Translations under genes and position numbers: made by a program
Shown: positions 1-13,200 of the stretch, piece after piece
Position numbering within the stretch: position 1 is the stretch's first letter
Layout: each line of letters opens with the position of its first letter
Notes under the pieces: generated by a model
Databases searched by the model: none
The model's input: the letters and a program-made list of their open reading frames with translations, nothing else
What the model was told of the DNA's origin: nothing
Assembly (NCBI RefSeq): GCF_003672135.1
Contig: NC_039519.1
Span: forward strand, 4,960,001-5,024,000
Source: Ooceraea biroi
Lineage: Eukaryota; Arthropoda; Insecta; Hymenoptera; Formicidae
Direction: 5' to 3'
DNA length: 64,000 nucleotides

Positions 1-301
1 ATGAATATTAAAGGTTCATCGACGATGGGAATTCATAAATAACGAGAAAATATTTCAATTTTTCAGTTTGGATGAAATTTGGAGGCAGGAGAATGCTCAC
101 CAATTTACAATGCCGGCTGCACTAAGATGCCTCCAGGACGACCTCTACAGGCGATATATTCAAATAAAAAAATAATTTTTTTTATCTTTAAACATGTACT
201 AATAAATGCATCAAAGTTCTATAATGATTCGCTGTATAGTTTCTCCAAAAAAATTCGTAAAATTATACCTTATTTTCAACGTTATAAAGCAGGCTCCCCC
301 C
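1..301. mobile_element. Right part of a foldback TTAA-target element, cut by window start
   Basis: The stretch is closely similar to the right arm of the foldback element at 61465-62180, from the segment reading GACGATGGGAATTCATAAAT to the terminal run of C residues. It ends at 301 and is followed by TTAA at 302-305. The left part lies outside the window. The TTAA sits exactly where an uninterrupted pogo-like copy has its own TTAA (18184-18187), so this element inserted into the pogo-like element that continues at 306. The 97-codon open frame at 79-372 crosses the element boundary and is not a gene. Confidence 0.75.
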
Positions 302-305
302 TTAA

Positions 306-751
306 GGTTAAAGAAAAGTTAATACGAATTTATATTACGAATTTTTGTGTATTTAATTTTTATAGAATCTGACTATGGAGGTTAGAGAAACGAGGAAGCG
401 TCGACAGTGGAATCGTGAAGATTTGGCGAAGGCTGTGGCAGCAGTATTTTTATAAAACTATCTAATAAAGTTTTTTACTTGCAATACTGATGTATTTTGC
501 ACTTTTAATACCGATTTCTTGAGGTATCTTATATTAGGAGCACACTTTCTCGATCCTGCGTAAAGCTCTTTTTTCAAATTTTTTTAATTTTCAGAAAAAA
601 TAATATTTAAATTAGATTTTTCATTTCACCAACCTAAAGCTTATTAAATAAAGAGAATTCAAGATAACGTGTTACATTTTAAAATTCTGCCTATAGATTT
701 CCTTACATTCGGCAAAATCGATATGGTATCTCATAATCGGGGACTTTCCTG
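306..751 (+). mobile_element. Pogo-like non-autonomous element, right half (copy 1)
   Basis: This matches 18188-18626 of the complete copy at 17720-18626, including the fragment that encodes KRRQWNREDLAKA. It ends at about 751, followed by TA, with one mismatch in the last bases (CCTG instead of CCTC). Its left half must lie beyond the window, on the other side of the TTAA element at 1-301. It is a relic with no complete coding frame. Confidence 0.7.
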
Positions 752-753
752 TA

Positions 754-2030
754 TATGCGCGATAAGAAGAAATTGCAATAAAGGTAGCACGTATCTGTCA
801 CGTGTGCAACATGCAACACAGAAAACGTTTACGCACATGATTTATTGTACACACAAGCTCCTCTATCATCTCCACGCCGATTGATCTCGCCTTCTGATAC
901 ACGCTGCGAAATATCTCTTAAAGGCTTCGATTTATCAAGCGTGGCCAACTAGTCCATCAACCTCGTGCAATCTATCATCGCGATAAATCAGTTTCCATGA
1001 AGAAACTTTATTACGTTTCTAAAGCTCCTTCAAGGACATCACCCGACGGAGGTACCATATGACCCGCGTGATGCCCGAAGGTCATCATATTTCCAGCAGG
1101 ACATCGCGTTCATCTGACACTGCCTCCCCAACGTTCTCTCTTGGGTTCACAAACCCTTTCTCGTCTACTCTTCGTCGCTCTCTTGCTCTTCACTCCAACC
1201 GAGTGGGAGAAGGATGGAGAGGGAGTCGTAGGATGAATCAGACAGGGACGGTGGAACTGTCAGTGCTGCATCGGTCCTCCTTGCGTAAGGACGGACCACG
1301 GATCATCAGCGATTACCTCTCGCCGGGAGTCCTTTTCCTCGACAACGGTGAGTGCACTCTCTTGCACGTTTCGCTGCAGCATCGCGACTGCTCGTACATT
1401 TCATCCGCCGCGCCATCGAGTGCTGTGCTAAGTATTATACATTCTGCCTTATCGTGCAGCCTTAATATAAAGAATGAATATAAATATAAGCCATTGAGCG
1501 AAATAGTGCCGAGTTATGTTCCAAAGAAGATCAAATTGGAAAAATTTTATTTTCTTCGTTCTTCATGCAGGATGTTGCCGAGATATTGTTACGGATTCTT
1601 CGATCTATCCGCAGTAAATTTTGGTTTTTTCATAAAAATAGCTATAATTTTTACAAGTTTTATATATATTCATGATTTAATGTAAGATATTTTTTGGCAA
1701 GTTGATAAATTTCCTAAAAACACTGAATAACAGAACTGCACTTTGTAGTTCTCAAATAGTTTTAAATTAATTTAAATGTTTCAAACATAATTGCAAAAAT
1801 ATGTTTGAAATTTTTATTTTATTATCCACATTCGTTTATTATAACAGATTGATGAGAATTATTTATGTGTTTTCCCTTCCCAAATTAAATTGCAATATTA
1901 TTAGATAAATCCTTGTTTTATTAAATAAATTATTAAAGCATTATTAAATTAATAATTTGAACAAATGCTAATTACGCGCGTGACAAAATGCAAACGCTTT
2001 TTTAAGAATTTAATCTCCAATATATTATTA
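754..2030. other. Intergenic, no supported gene
   Basis: Positions 1030-1440 are richer in GC than the surroundings and contain a strong donor-like GGTGAGTGC at 1347-1355, so an untranslated first exon is possible. The 208-codon open frame at 1059-1685 has low-complexity composition and no motif I recognise. The remainder (1690-2030) is AT-rich with nothing identifiable. Confidence 0.4.
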
Positions 2031-2941
2031 GAGGAAAGTCCCCGATTGTGAGATACCATATCGATTTTGCCGAATGTAAGGAAATCTATAGGCAGAATTT
2101 TAAAATGTAACACGTTATCTTGAAGAGAATTTAATAAGCTTTAGGTTGGTCAAATGAAAAATCTAACTTAAATATTATTTTTTCTGAAAATTAAAAAAAT
2201 TTGAAAAAAGAGCTTTACGCAGGATCGAGAAAGTGTGCTCCTAATATAAGATACCTCAAGAAATCGGTGTTAAAAGTGCAAAATACATCAGTATTGCAAG
2301 TAAAAAACTTTATTAGATATTTTTATAAAAATACTGCTGCCACAGCCTTCGCCAAATCTTCACGATTCCACTGTCGACGCTTCCTCGTATCTCTAATCTC
2401 CATAGTCAGATTCTATAAAAATTAAATACACAAAAATTCGTAATATAAATTCGTATTAACTTTGCTTTAACCTTAACGTAGTATTTTCTTTCTTTTTATT
2501 ACACTACATACTCTTCATATTCGAGCAATAATTATCTCATATTAAGAGTACCCTGAATGTCTCATTATACGAGCCACACGCCCAGCGGTTCCGCGATCAT
2601 GAAATCTAACCTCTACAATTAAGCAATTCAACAAATCGCGTATTTTCCTGTTACTACGATTCTACTCTATCATTGCATACTGAATTTATTGCCAACCATT
2701 TCTTTATTATGTAATAAACAAGGTTTAAAGACGTACCTCAAGTTCCTTTGACATGATCACAATTTCACAAACCTTTTCTTGCAAAGGCTAAACGCAATAA
2801 CGAACAATGAATTTTTCACTAAATACATTTTACACCAAGAGTAATAAGTTTATGGTGGAATTAACAGATAGTGCTCACTAGTTTAGCAGAAACTCCATTA
2901 TCTCATATTAGGAGCATATCTCATAATAGGGGATTCTCCTC
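2031..2941 (-). mobile_element. Pogo-like non-autonomous element (copy 2)
   Basis: This 911-bp element is flanked by TA on both sides (2029-2030 and 2942-2943). Its ends are GAGGAAAGTCCCCGATTGTG and, at the other side, the complement of GAGGAGAATCCCCTATTATG, an imperfect terminal inverted repeat of about 26 bp. It is the reverse complement of the copy at 17720-18626. It retains the short reading-frame fragment with KRRQWNREDLAKA but has no complete transposase. The TA duplication and the basic helix-turn-helix-like fragment suggest derivation from a pogo/CENP-B-type transposon; this assignment is inference. Confidence 0.75.
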
Positions 2942-5900
2942 TAAATATAATATAGTATACATGTATAAACATATAAGCATTAAATTCTGTGACGATCGCA
3001 AGATAATTTGTTTAGATAAATCAATTAGCAAACTCAATTAAAAATTGAAATTATAATTAAAATATGTCTTCCATTTACTGCAAAATATCTTTTCCAGTTT
3101 TACAAAAAAGTTTAATTAATAATTATTACAATCTATTTTACAACCACACAATTATAAAAAGAAACGTTAAATAAAAGTTTTCTTTTGTTCATACAATATT
3201 TGTCGTTTCAGTAAACGAAGTTATATAAGTTGTCACAAACGCTTAAAGTCTGCTGTAATTACAAAGTAAAAGATATATGTGTGAATAAGCGATGCGAATA
3301 ATTCTCAAGTCCCGTTTTACGCCGATTCTTCTGCGTTACATTCATGATAATTACCGACGATTACTCGACGGGGGAAAGAAATCGCGTCTGCCATACGTCT
3401 GGTCAGTCAGAAGAGTCAAGATAAAAGATTATACAAATGTGAGAGCGGACTGGCCAGACGGTTCTTGAGACGTGGCTACCTAATTGCATCGTTACGCACA
3501 GCCCGTTAAATTATTGCACACACCGCTTTTCCTCCGTATCATCGGTTCTCCAAGACGCTATTAAAAACCGTTGGAGCAATGATCGCTGCAGAAATAATTC
3601 ACTTGAAGAGCTGTGTCAAATATTGTTTGCACCTAATAATATGTTTATTATTTGGTTAAACAGAATTTGTAATTTTGCATGATTAAGTTAATTGCGTGTT
3701 TAATTAAATAAATTTTCAACTAAAGAGGGTGATAAACATGATGCGCGTATTTTGCAATTGTAATTCCACGATATTCTTTCTGTAATTATAAAAATATAAC
3801 ATATTGTGGTATCAACAGCACCAGAAAAGAGTTTGGAAATAATCATGCCAAATATGCTAATTATAATAATTAATTGAATAATAATTCAAATCATTTCGAT
3901 CTCATTTTAAGTCATTTTTGGCTGCTTATTGAAAACTCTTGGCTATATTTTTAATAATATGCATTACACTCATCTGTGAAATTAGTAGAAATTAGGAAAT
4001 TAATATTCAAATAGATGAACATACGACTGCCAATCACGAAACCATCAAGAGTCATAAAGAGCGATGTTGCTAAGCAATCGACGCATTACGCATTACGCTG
4101 TATCACGATTTTGATATGATTATCAAACGCAGTCACTGCAAGAATGCTCACGCCTTTTCTCCTCGTCTTTGAATTGAGCACGCGCATGCCATGTGCGAAA
4201 ACCTAATTGTGCACGTACATGCACGCGACTCGCGCTTGCCAGCCGTTCGTACTTCGTACATGCACGCGCGAATAACATCGAAAATGCTGATGTCATAATT
4301 TGCATAATATAGAATTGCTGCACGAACTCTTTATGCGGACCTTTTATTATAAAACTAGGATATCATACTTAATGTCTGAAAGATTGAGTGTACGTGTATA
4401 AGTGATCTTAAGTGCACGTGCATAATTGAAACTAATCTATTTCACATAAAATATACAATTAATATTGAAACGAAAAGATAACGCAAATATTTAGTTATGA
4501 AACATATAAAAAAAAACAGAAAAATCCGTAAAAATTCTTGCAGCAACTCCATGCACGATTTCTCTTGACGCGGATTCTCTTGCAAATGCGAATGTTTCAT
4601 CGTCAAATATACCTTTATATTACAAGTTAAAAATTTTCAACATTGGACACTCTGGTAATTAATTAAAAAAGTAAATTCGTTGTTTCATAAAGTGCACTTC
4701 ATTTAAAGCGCGAACTAAAATTCCATAAATAAATTGCTACTTAAAAAGTTTTGGTAAAAGCTCTACAGAAAAGTCGCTGGTTAATTACTCGAAAAATAAA
4801 GCGCATCTTTGTGCGTTCTTCTTTTAAATATAGTTTACACGATTCCACCCGGTCTAACTTCATTCCGCGTTGCTCGCCCTATTTCCGTTATTTCGCGCGA
4901 TTTATCGACATAGGTGTGCCATTTCACGAACTTTACCGTAAATGACCGCGCGCGCACAGTTTAATTATAGAAATGCCGTGTACCTGGAGGTGACTATACG
5001 TATAGGAGTAGCCTATGGTAATCCTGGCGAAAAGTACGTTTTTAGTAAAACTATAAATAATCCACGCAATAAGAGCACGCACACACACAAGAGTCGAATA
5101 CCTAGGTCACCGGACGTTTTCGTTCACTTATGCATGCACCATCGAACTCGACAGACCTGCATTATTGCGGCGATTATAAATAAAGATCGATTAAATGGAC
5201 CCATTTTACTATTCAAAACTCGTTAAATTAATTTAATACCTGCGTATATGTAAAAAGGATCAAAGCGTTAAGGTAAATGGAAATAAGTTTTAGTGAATAA
5301 TTTACTTTTTTTGTACAGTTTGTGTGACGTCATTGTTTTTTAGATTGATGTGAGAATAGTAAATAAGATAATATATCGTAATTACGATGCATTTTTATTT
5401 TCCTTTCGATGGTTTTAAAAACAGGTTTTTGCATGCAACTATTAAAAAAAATAAAATATATTCCAAAATATGTAAATTTTGCCAATATTTAATAAAATCC
5501 TTTACATTGTTTTTGTGTTAATCTTAATTATCAGATTTAATCGTCATATTTTAACGAGCACGGAAAAATGTAAAAATATGGCTTGTGCTTTTAATAAATG
5601 AATAATGCAATTTTAAATATCAAAATATTATTGAAATATCTTGTCAATGGAAATGAATTAAATGTAACCTAACACTAAAAGAGACAAAATAATCGAAATA
5701 TAATATTAATTATAATATAATAGATAATTATTAACATTGTGAAAATTTTTAATAATTAAGTTAATTGCTAATTATAATGAACGTATTTAATTGAATTAAA
5801 GTATACTTTCCACCTGTTTAAACTTATTTCCCGACAAACAGTTTTTTTTATATAAGGCATTAATTGCAACTAGATCTTAATTGTAAGTACGTACGTGTGT

Positions 5901-6511
5901 ATGCGGAAAGTATAATTAGCGTAACCTTAACAGTGCCTTTTTAATTAAATTCGATGTTGTTGGACTATTTCTGCCACGCTAATGCAAAATGCGTCTTCGT
6001 GTTCAGAGAAAATTGCAAACGAGTTGTGAGGCGCTATGTCTCTTGGTTCTTAACCATAAAAGTCTCGCAATTACGTCACGGGTCGTGAGTCACGATGCCT
6101 GCTGGCCTAAAAACACTATTTACCACAACGAGTCCCAGCTTTATGATCAATACTATCCTGAACACAGATCCACAAAACAAAGACAATTACAGAAATTTCA
6201 ATTAAAAATGTATCACGTCAGGAATGCACCGCTGTTTGAAAAGAATCGACCTTCTGCCTCTGATCTCTCGCGACCGATCAAGGATCGACGAATCTGCGGT
6301 TTTTAGATTCAACGTTCCAGACATAGAGTCATTACCTTAAATCGATTTGATTACGTAACATTTCTCGCATTCGCGTTTTCTACCCGATATGTGAAAGGTA
6401 AAACGACTTTACCCCACTTATTTCAGCTTGCTACGCATGTTCCATCTTATACATTGAAATTTTCAATAATTCTTAGCTTATTATTATTATTATTATTAGC
6501 TTCTACTTATA
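2942..6511. other. Intergenic, AT-rich, no supported gene
   Basis: I found no coding frame with recognisable protein features. Positions 4130-4290 and 4800-5130 are CpG-richer islands in otherwise AT-rich DNA. A short CACACACA run lies near 5090 and a (TTA)n run at about 6480-6498. All open frames here are short and lack domain signatures. Confidence 0.5.
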
Positions 6512-9462
6512 CACCGTTAAAAATTGTGCGTCCATATGTTAAAATTTTTTTGTGTCGCCATGTTTTGATTACTACTTCAATGTAAAATTAACATACAACT
6601 GATGTGTTATTATTTTTATAACAATTTTATATGTTACATTAATGTTAACTTCATAACTTAACATTTTGTGTATGTCTCTTAGAAATGGAATATTATTTCA
6701 AATGCTTTTAACACAATAATTGTAAACAATCAACATGTCACAAAGTCAGTTTAACATTCTAAAAGAAGTTAAAGTAAATCTTCAAATAATCATGAACTTT
6801 GACATATAAAATAATCAAATTTACTAACATTAAATGTTTCTATCAAAAATAATTTAAGTTGAAACAATTACTATCATGTGTTAATATAACATAAAAAGTA
6901 AATGTTCATATTGTATGAACGAAAATGTTCTATCAACTTTTCTGATGCGTTATTGTAACTTCTCTTCCATGTAGTTTTCAATTACTTTGTATGTTATTTT
7001 TACATCACACTTAAAGTTACAATAACAAAAACAAATGTAAAATATTGTGTTAATTACTTAACATTTCTAGTTTGTCAAGAAGTAACATATGACGAATGAG
7101 TTACTTTAACTTAAAATTTAGAGTGACTTTCTGGGACATGCAAAAACTGTTAAAATTAACATTTTATTTTTTACTGTGTAGTTTTCAATTACTTTGTATG
7201 TTATTTTTACATCACACTTAAAGTTACAATAACAAAAATAAATGTAAAGTATTGTGTTAATTACTTAACATTTCTAGTTTGTCAAGAAGTAACATATGAC
7301 GAATGAGTTACTTTAACTTAAAATTTAGAGTGGACTTTCTGGGACATGAAAAAATGTTAAAATTAACATTTTATTTTTTACTGTGTAGTTTTCAATTACT
7401 TTGTATGTTATTTTTACATCACACTTAAAGTTACAATAACAAAAACAAATGTAAAATATTGTGTTAATTACTTAACATTTCTAGTTTGTCAAGAAGTAAC
7501 ATATGACGAATGAGTTACTTTAACTTAAAATTGAGAGTGGACTTTCTGGGACATGCAAAAAATGTTAAAATTAACATTTTATTTTTTACTGTGTAGTTTT
7601 CAATTACTTCGTATGTTATTTTTACATCACACTTAAAGTCACAATAACAAAAATAAATGTAAAATATTGTATTAATTACTTAACATTTCTAGTTTGTCAA
7701 GAAGTAACATATGACGAATGAGTTACTTTAACTTAAAATTTAGAGTGGACTTTCTGGGACATGCAAAAAATGTTAAAATTAACATTTTATTTTTTACTGT
7801 GTAGTTTTCAATTACTTTGTATGTTATTTTTACATCACACTTAAAGTTACAATAACAAAAACAAATGTAAAATATTGTGTTAATTACTTAACATTTCTAG
7901 TTTGTCAAGAAGTAACATATGACGAATGAGTTACTTTAACTTAAAATTTAGAGTGACTTTCTGGGACATGCAAAAACTGTTAAAATTAACATTTTATTTT
8001 TTACTGTGTAGTTTTCAATTACTTTGTATGTTATTTTTACATCACACTTAAAGTTACAATAACAAAAATAAATGTAAAGTATTGTGTTAATTACTTAACA
8101 TTTCTAGTTTGTCAAGAAGTAACATATGACGAATGAGTTACTTTAACTTAAAATTTAGAGTGACTTTCTGGGACATGCAAAAACTGTTAAAATTAACATT
8201 TTATTTTTTACTGTGTAGTTTTCAATTACTTTGTATGTTATTTTTACATCACACTTAAAGTTACAATAACAAAAATAAATGTAAAGTATTGTGTTAATTA
8301 CTTAACATTTCTAGTTTGTCAAGAAGTAACATATGACGAATGAGTTACTTTAACTTAAAATTTAGAGTGGACTTTCTGGGACATGAAAAAATGTTAAAAT
8401 TAACATTTTATTTTTTACTGTGTAGTTTTCAATTACTTTGTATGTTATTTTTACATCACACTTAAAGTTACAATAACAAAAACAAATGTAAAATATTGTG
8501 TTAATTACTTAACATTTCTAGTTTGTCAAGAAGTAACATATGACGAATGAGTTACTTTAACTTAAAATTGAGAGTGGACTTTCTGGGACATGCAAAAAAT
8601 GTTAAAATTAACATTTTATTTTTTACTGTGTAGTTTTCAATTACTTCGTATGTTATTTTTACATCACACTTAAAGTCACAATAACAAAAATAAATGTAAA
8701 ATATTGTATTAATTACTTAACATTTCTAGTTTGTCAAGAAGTAACATATGACGAATGAGTTACTTTAACTTAAAATTTAGAGTGGACTTTCTGGGACATG
8801 CAAAAAATGTTAAAATTAACATTTTATTTTTTACTGTGTAGTTTTCAATTACTTTGTATGTTATTTTTACATCACACTTAAAGTTACAATAACAAAAACA
8901 AATGTAAAATATTGTGTTAATTACTTAACATTTCTAGTTTGTCAAGAAGTAACATATGACGAATGAGTTACTTTAACTTAAAATTGAGAGTGGACTTTCT
9001 GGGACATGCAAAAAATGTTAAAATTAACATTTTATTTTTTACTGTGTAGTTTTCAATTACTTCGTATGTTATTTTTACATCACACTTAAAGTCACAATAA
9101 CAAAAATAAATGTAAAATATTGTATTAATTACTTAACATTTCTAGTTTGTCAAGAAGTAACATATGACGAATGAGTTACTTTAACTTAAAATTTAGAGTG
9201 GACTTTCTGGGACATGCAAAAAATGTTAAAATTAACATTTTATTTTTTACTGTGTAGTTTTCAATTACTTTGTATGTTATTTTTACATCACACTTAAAGT
9301 TACAATAACAAAAACAAATGTAAAATATTGTGTTAATTACTTAACATTTCTAGTTTGTCAAGAAGTAACATATGACGAATGAGTTACTTTAACTTAAAAT
9401 TTAGAGTGGACTTTCTGGGACATGCGAAAAATGTTAAAATTAACATTTTATTTTTTACTGTG
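6512..9462 (-). mobile_element. TA-target element with one end amplified into 12 tandem 207-bp units
   Basis: The element is bounded by TA (6510-6511 and 9463-9464). It starts with CACCGTTAAAAATTGTGCG and ends with the complement of CACAGTAAAAAATAAAATG, a short imperfect inverted repeat. Positions 6512-6970 are a single body segment that matches, in reverse complement, the body of each unit at 53663-57061. From 6971 the terminal segment is repeated head to tail. The strand follows the orientation of the 53663 copies. No protein is encoded. It is a non-autonomous element; the family is not one I recognise. Confidence 0.8.
6971..9462. repeat. Twelve tandem 207/208-bp repeats with higher-order pattern
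   Basis: Units begin at GTAGTTTTCAATTACTT at 6971, 7178, 7385, 7593, 7801, 8008, 8215, 8422, 8630, 8838, 9046 and 9253. Each ends with a palindromic TGTTAAAATTAACA followed by the element terminus. Variants recur in order: a unit with CTTCGTATG and GTCACAATAAC (7593, 8630, 9046) follows a unit with TTGAGAGTGG (7385, 8422, 8838). This indicates amplification of blocks of about two to five units rather than single units. Confidence 0.9.
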
Positions 9463-10113
9463 TAGGCGGTAATAGATCCAGAAAGATTAGGTACTCGTTA
9501 CAAGTGCCTCACTATTCTAACGTCAATCGTGCACGAATGAGAGCTACGAATGAGGAGCGTGCAGAAACGATTGGAGCATGAAACGTGATATCAAATGCGC
9601 CCACACATGGCTGATTCACCCACGATTAAACGCGCTCGATCTTTATAGAAAGGATGAACTGCTCGAAAGAATAACAATAGTCAAGTTCGCGCGGCGCTTC
9701 GCTCGCAGTTTGAATTCATTTCTTTACACGTGCGTTTGCGAGCTCCGTGTAAATTACCGCTCGGTAATACGGCAGATGCAATAAAAGGGAAAGCCAACGC
9801 GCGTGTCATTAAATCTCTGATCTTCATCGTTCTAAAGCCATGCGTATTTATGAGAAAGGATAATTCAGTCTCGTTTATATGCTCTCTTGTCTGCGGATTG
9901 AAAATGATCTCTAATGGCTCTTATAAATCTATTCTCGTAATTCTACAAAATTTTACACAAAAATAACTACTCATTTGATATAAAACTTAATACTAACACA
10001 ATGTTATAAGAATAAAATTATTATTACTAGTTTTATCGAATATCCCAAACATATTGTATTATTCAGTACTCATTTATTGCTCCAACAATGAAAAGACTTT
10101 TATTATTTTTCAG
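9463..10113. other. Upstream region of the ZC2HC1-family gene
   Basis: This is the sequence between the repeat element and the first recognised coding exon. The reading frames at 9578-9966 have no recognisable features. A polypyrimidine tract and CAG (10098-10113) form a plausible acceptor for the exon that carries the start codon, which implies at least one untranslated exon further upstream. I could not place the promoter. Confidence 0.4.
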
Positions 10114-10202
10114 AACGTCCCCCGTTGAGTGATTGCAGAGTAATAAATAATTTCTGAAATATGGCAGCACCACAGGCGTCATCGCGTCTCGAGATGCTGC
10201 AG
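10114..10202 (+). CDS. ZC2HC1: ZC2HC1-family gene, start exon
   Basis: The exon follows the acceptor TTTTTCAG ending at 10113. It has about 47 bp of 5' untranslated sequence and the ATG at 10161, encodes MAAPQASSRLEMLQ, and ends in phase 0 before GTAAGG at 10203. The join MLQ to ARFQQKQ in the next exon gives a continuous coiled coil. That continuity is the reason for choosing this start instead of the in-frame ATG at 24288. Confidence 0.7.
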
Positions 10203-13200
10203 GTAAGGTAATCAATTTTGCTGTCTTTACAAGTGGCAGCATTAGAAAAGATAAATTTCTCCACCAGGAGACAAATTAGTAGGGTTGTTTAACGATGTCT
10301 TCTTCATAATCATTAGCAAGTATGTGACATTTTAAATAAACATAATTAATAATATAAAAAAGAATAATGAAGAAAACAATGCATAAGGAAATACTATAAT
10401 ATATTAAAATAATGCAATTAAAATATTATAAATTATAAATGTTTACAAATCTTTTAACTTTTACAATTTCTTTTCGAGAAAAGATCTATGAAGGCTTGTG
10501 TAAGATATAAGCGTGATGAATTGAAGTTCTTTTTGTGAGAACCTAATAAATTGCGATATCGGCTGTTTGCATATCGACCTGTTACTAAAGTTCTCCTTTT
10601 CCTTCTCTCTTTTTCTCTCTCTTGTAATCTTGAAATACTCTCTGCTAAGGTAGACCGGTTAAGACAGCTGACGCGTTCTTTTGGCCCACGTATCGTTTCA
10701 GTATACCAAGCAAACGCATATATGGCATCTTGTTCAGGCAACGTACGCGCAACGATCGACCCACGTATCGATATATCCAAATCCGATGGACAACTGATAT
10801 TTAGACAGATACACACTCAGACCTCTTTTGCGCCTACTCTTATGTGATGTGTTTCACAACACGGAATAATTTTGGATGTGATTTCAACGTGCAAAAACAT
10901 TAAAAAAATTTCTATAAACATTTATGCGCTTAGTCTTATAAAAAGATATAAAGATAATAATTTGTCATTGAACATGATAAAAGTTATAAATTTAACGTTA
11001 AATAAACATATATATCAATGATATACATCTATGTGAAATTAATGCAATTGATATTATTACAATAATATACTTTAAAATATTTTTACACTGCAACAATACG
11101 TGAAAAAGTATAAAGTAGCAGATTTGCGCTTAGCGAAATAACATTTAAGGAATGTACTTGCTTTCTTCGCATCCCGAGTTTCTCATTCATTCTAACGTTC
11201 CACACGACGTACTTCCAAGGGCAATCCCTGGAAGAAAGCAAGCCAGAGAGCAAGCAAGAACGAGGCAAGAACGGCGAGACTTGAAGAGGACAAGAAAAAT
11301 GGACGCATGGTTTGTCAACCATGACAAACTACTGAGACTTGTAACCATAACACTGTGACGTCACTTCCTTTGCATCGAGACGCATCTACAGACTTCTCAG
11401 ACGCATTATTTTCACGCACTTTTATAGTTGTCACGCACTTTCTGTCTATAAAAATAAAACGCGTGTTTTATTTTTGAAATTGTAAATGTACACATAAATT
11501 TCCTATGTATTATACGATATGTTATATCCAAAATTTTTTCCAAATTTAGAATTGTGAATCGTCTAAAATAAAACGAAATTTCTGTAAAAATCGCGCTCTC
11601 GGAGGGAAAAATGCTCGACAATCTGCTTTAAATCTCAATAATCCTTGCATATGCTGCATATCCACTATTTTCTCACGGACAGCTTGTTTATTCGTAATAA
11701 TAATATCCTCGACTAATCTTTGCATTCGCATATTACAGATGTTATCTGCTTTAAAGGTGATAAGCGGAAGTCATATAAGATAATTTAAATAGACAGTTTT
11801 ACTGTCCTCACATTATGTCGTTACGCAAGTTTTACATTAACGCGGTGAATCATTTCGCATGTCCGTTTTGCGTGAGCAAATACAGAAAAGAATAACTTTT
11901 TCTCCACAAATTTTAATGTTCAAATGTTAAGAGAATAAACAGTTTGACCAAAAAGTCATAACTACATTTGAATCGAGAATAAATTAATAATATCCGAAAT
12001 GTAGTCCGTGTATTGTGAATTGAAGCAGGAGATTCATTAAATATATTATATACTGTTCCCGCATAATGTGTTTTACTGATATTTGACCAATCGAATTTAT
12101 ATTGCCACTATATGAACATAAATTGAAGTCGATTACATTAAATTTATTGTAGAAATATAGCTAATTATTGTATCGTGTAACAAAAGTCATATCGGATTGA
12201 AACCATACGAGATAATACGAGATAAATCAATGGTTACAAAAATAATTTAGTTTTCTTCATTTATTTTGCGATTTGAACAGTAATTTTTAACAGTTGTGTC
12301 ACGCTCGCGTTTAAAATTGTCATATTTAATTTTATAATTATTAAATAATCGAGTGAAAATCAACTCGTTATAATAATTAAAGTAATTAAAACAATTAAAG
12401 TTTTTCAAGAATAAAATCGTATTTTTAGAAAATTAAATGTTTCGAACGTTATTAAAAATCTTACATGTTTTACAAGACGTAGCAGATAAAAAATGGATAC
12501 GTCTAGTATCCAAGAAAGATGAAGAATATTAATGCAAGCAGAACTAGTGTGCGCAATGCATTATACAATTCGTTCTTAGGTATTTCTGGTGTTAACGCGC
12601 AAAAATGATTAAACAACCGAGTGAACGACGCATGTACTTTTCGCTGCCCACGCTTGACCTTCCTTCCTGCATCGAAAGAAGGTATGAGTCAAATAAAAGG
12701 ATCTCGAACGGTGACAAATGCATTACGTCATTATCTCGCGAAGACTCCGACATTGGATTCGACAGTGAAAAGTAAGTAAGTATACTTACTTACTTTTCGT
12801 AAATACTTTACACCGATGTCACCTCATCACGATGGACTAAAAATAACTGAGATTTCTCAAAATTAATAAACTGCGTACGAGTCTGACGGGCGCAAACACT
12901 TCTAACTCTAAACCAAACGATGTAGAGCGAGCATTATTTGAAAAATGACTGTAGAAAACTATTTCATCTCACTGGACTAACTGGAGCGGAAAGTAATTGG
13001 AGCGCTCGGCTATTTTTAGACATTGCAAGAGAACGATCTGCATTTATAAGTATCCCGGAATCTCATCCCCGTGTGATGTATCTCACTCGTGCTGCAAATT
13101 CCCTGGCACTCCGAATTAATCTTTCGACAAACGCGAGAGAAACAGGTGCGAAAAAAAGCAAAAAAATCGCATGCGGCACGGAACGCGCGAGACCTGCTCC

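Noticed and set aside
1059..1685. 208-codon open frame upstream of the host gene
   Set aside because: It shows no recognisable domain, has a low-complexity AT-rich second half, and overlaps a possible untranslated exon. Not supported as a gene.
11157..11243. Inverted repeat CTTGCTTTCTTC / GAAGAAAGCAAG
   Set aside because: A 12-bp arm with a 60-bp spacer and no flanking duplication; too weak to call an element.
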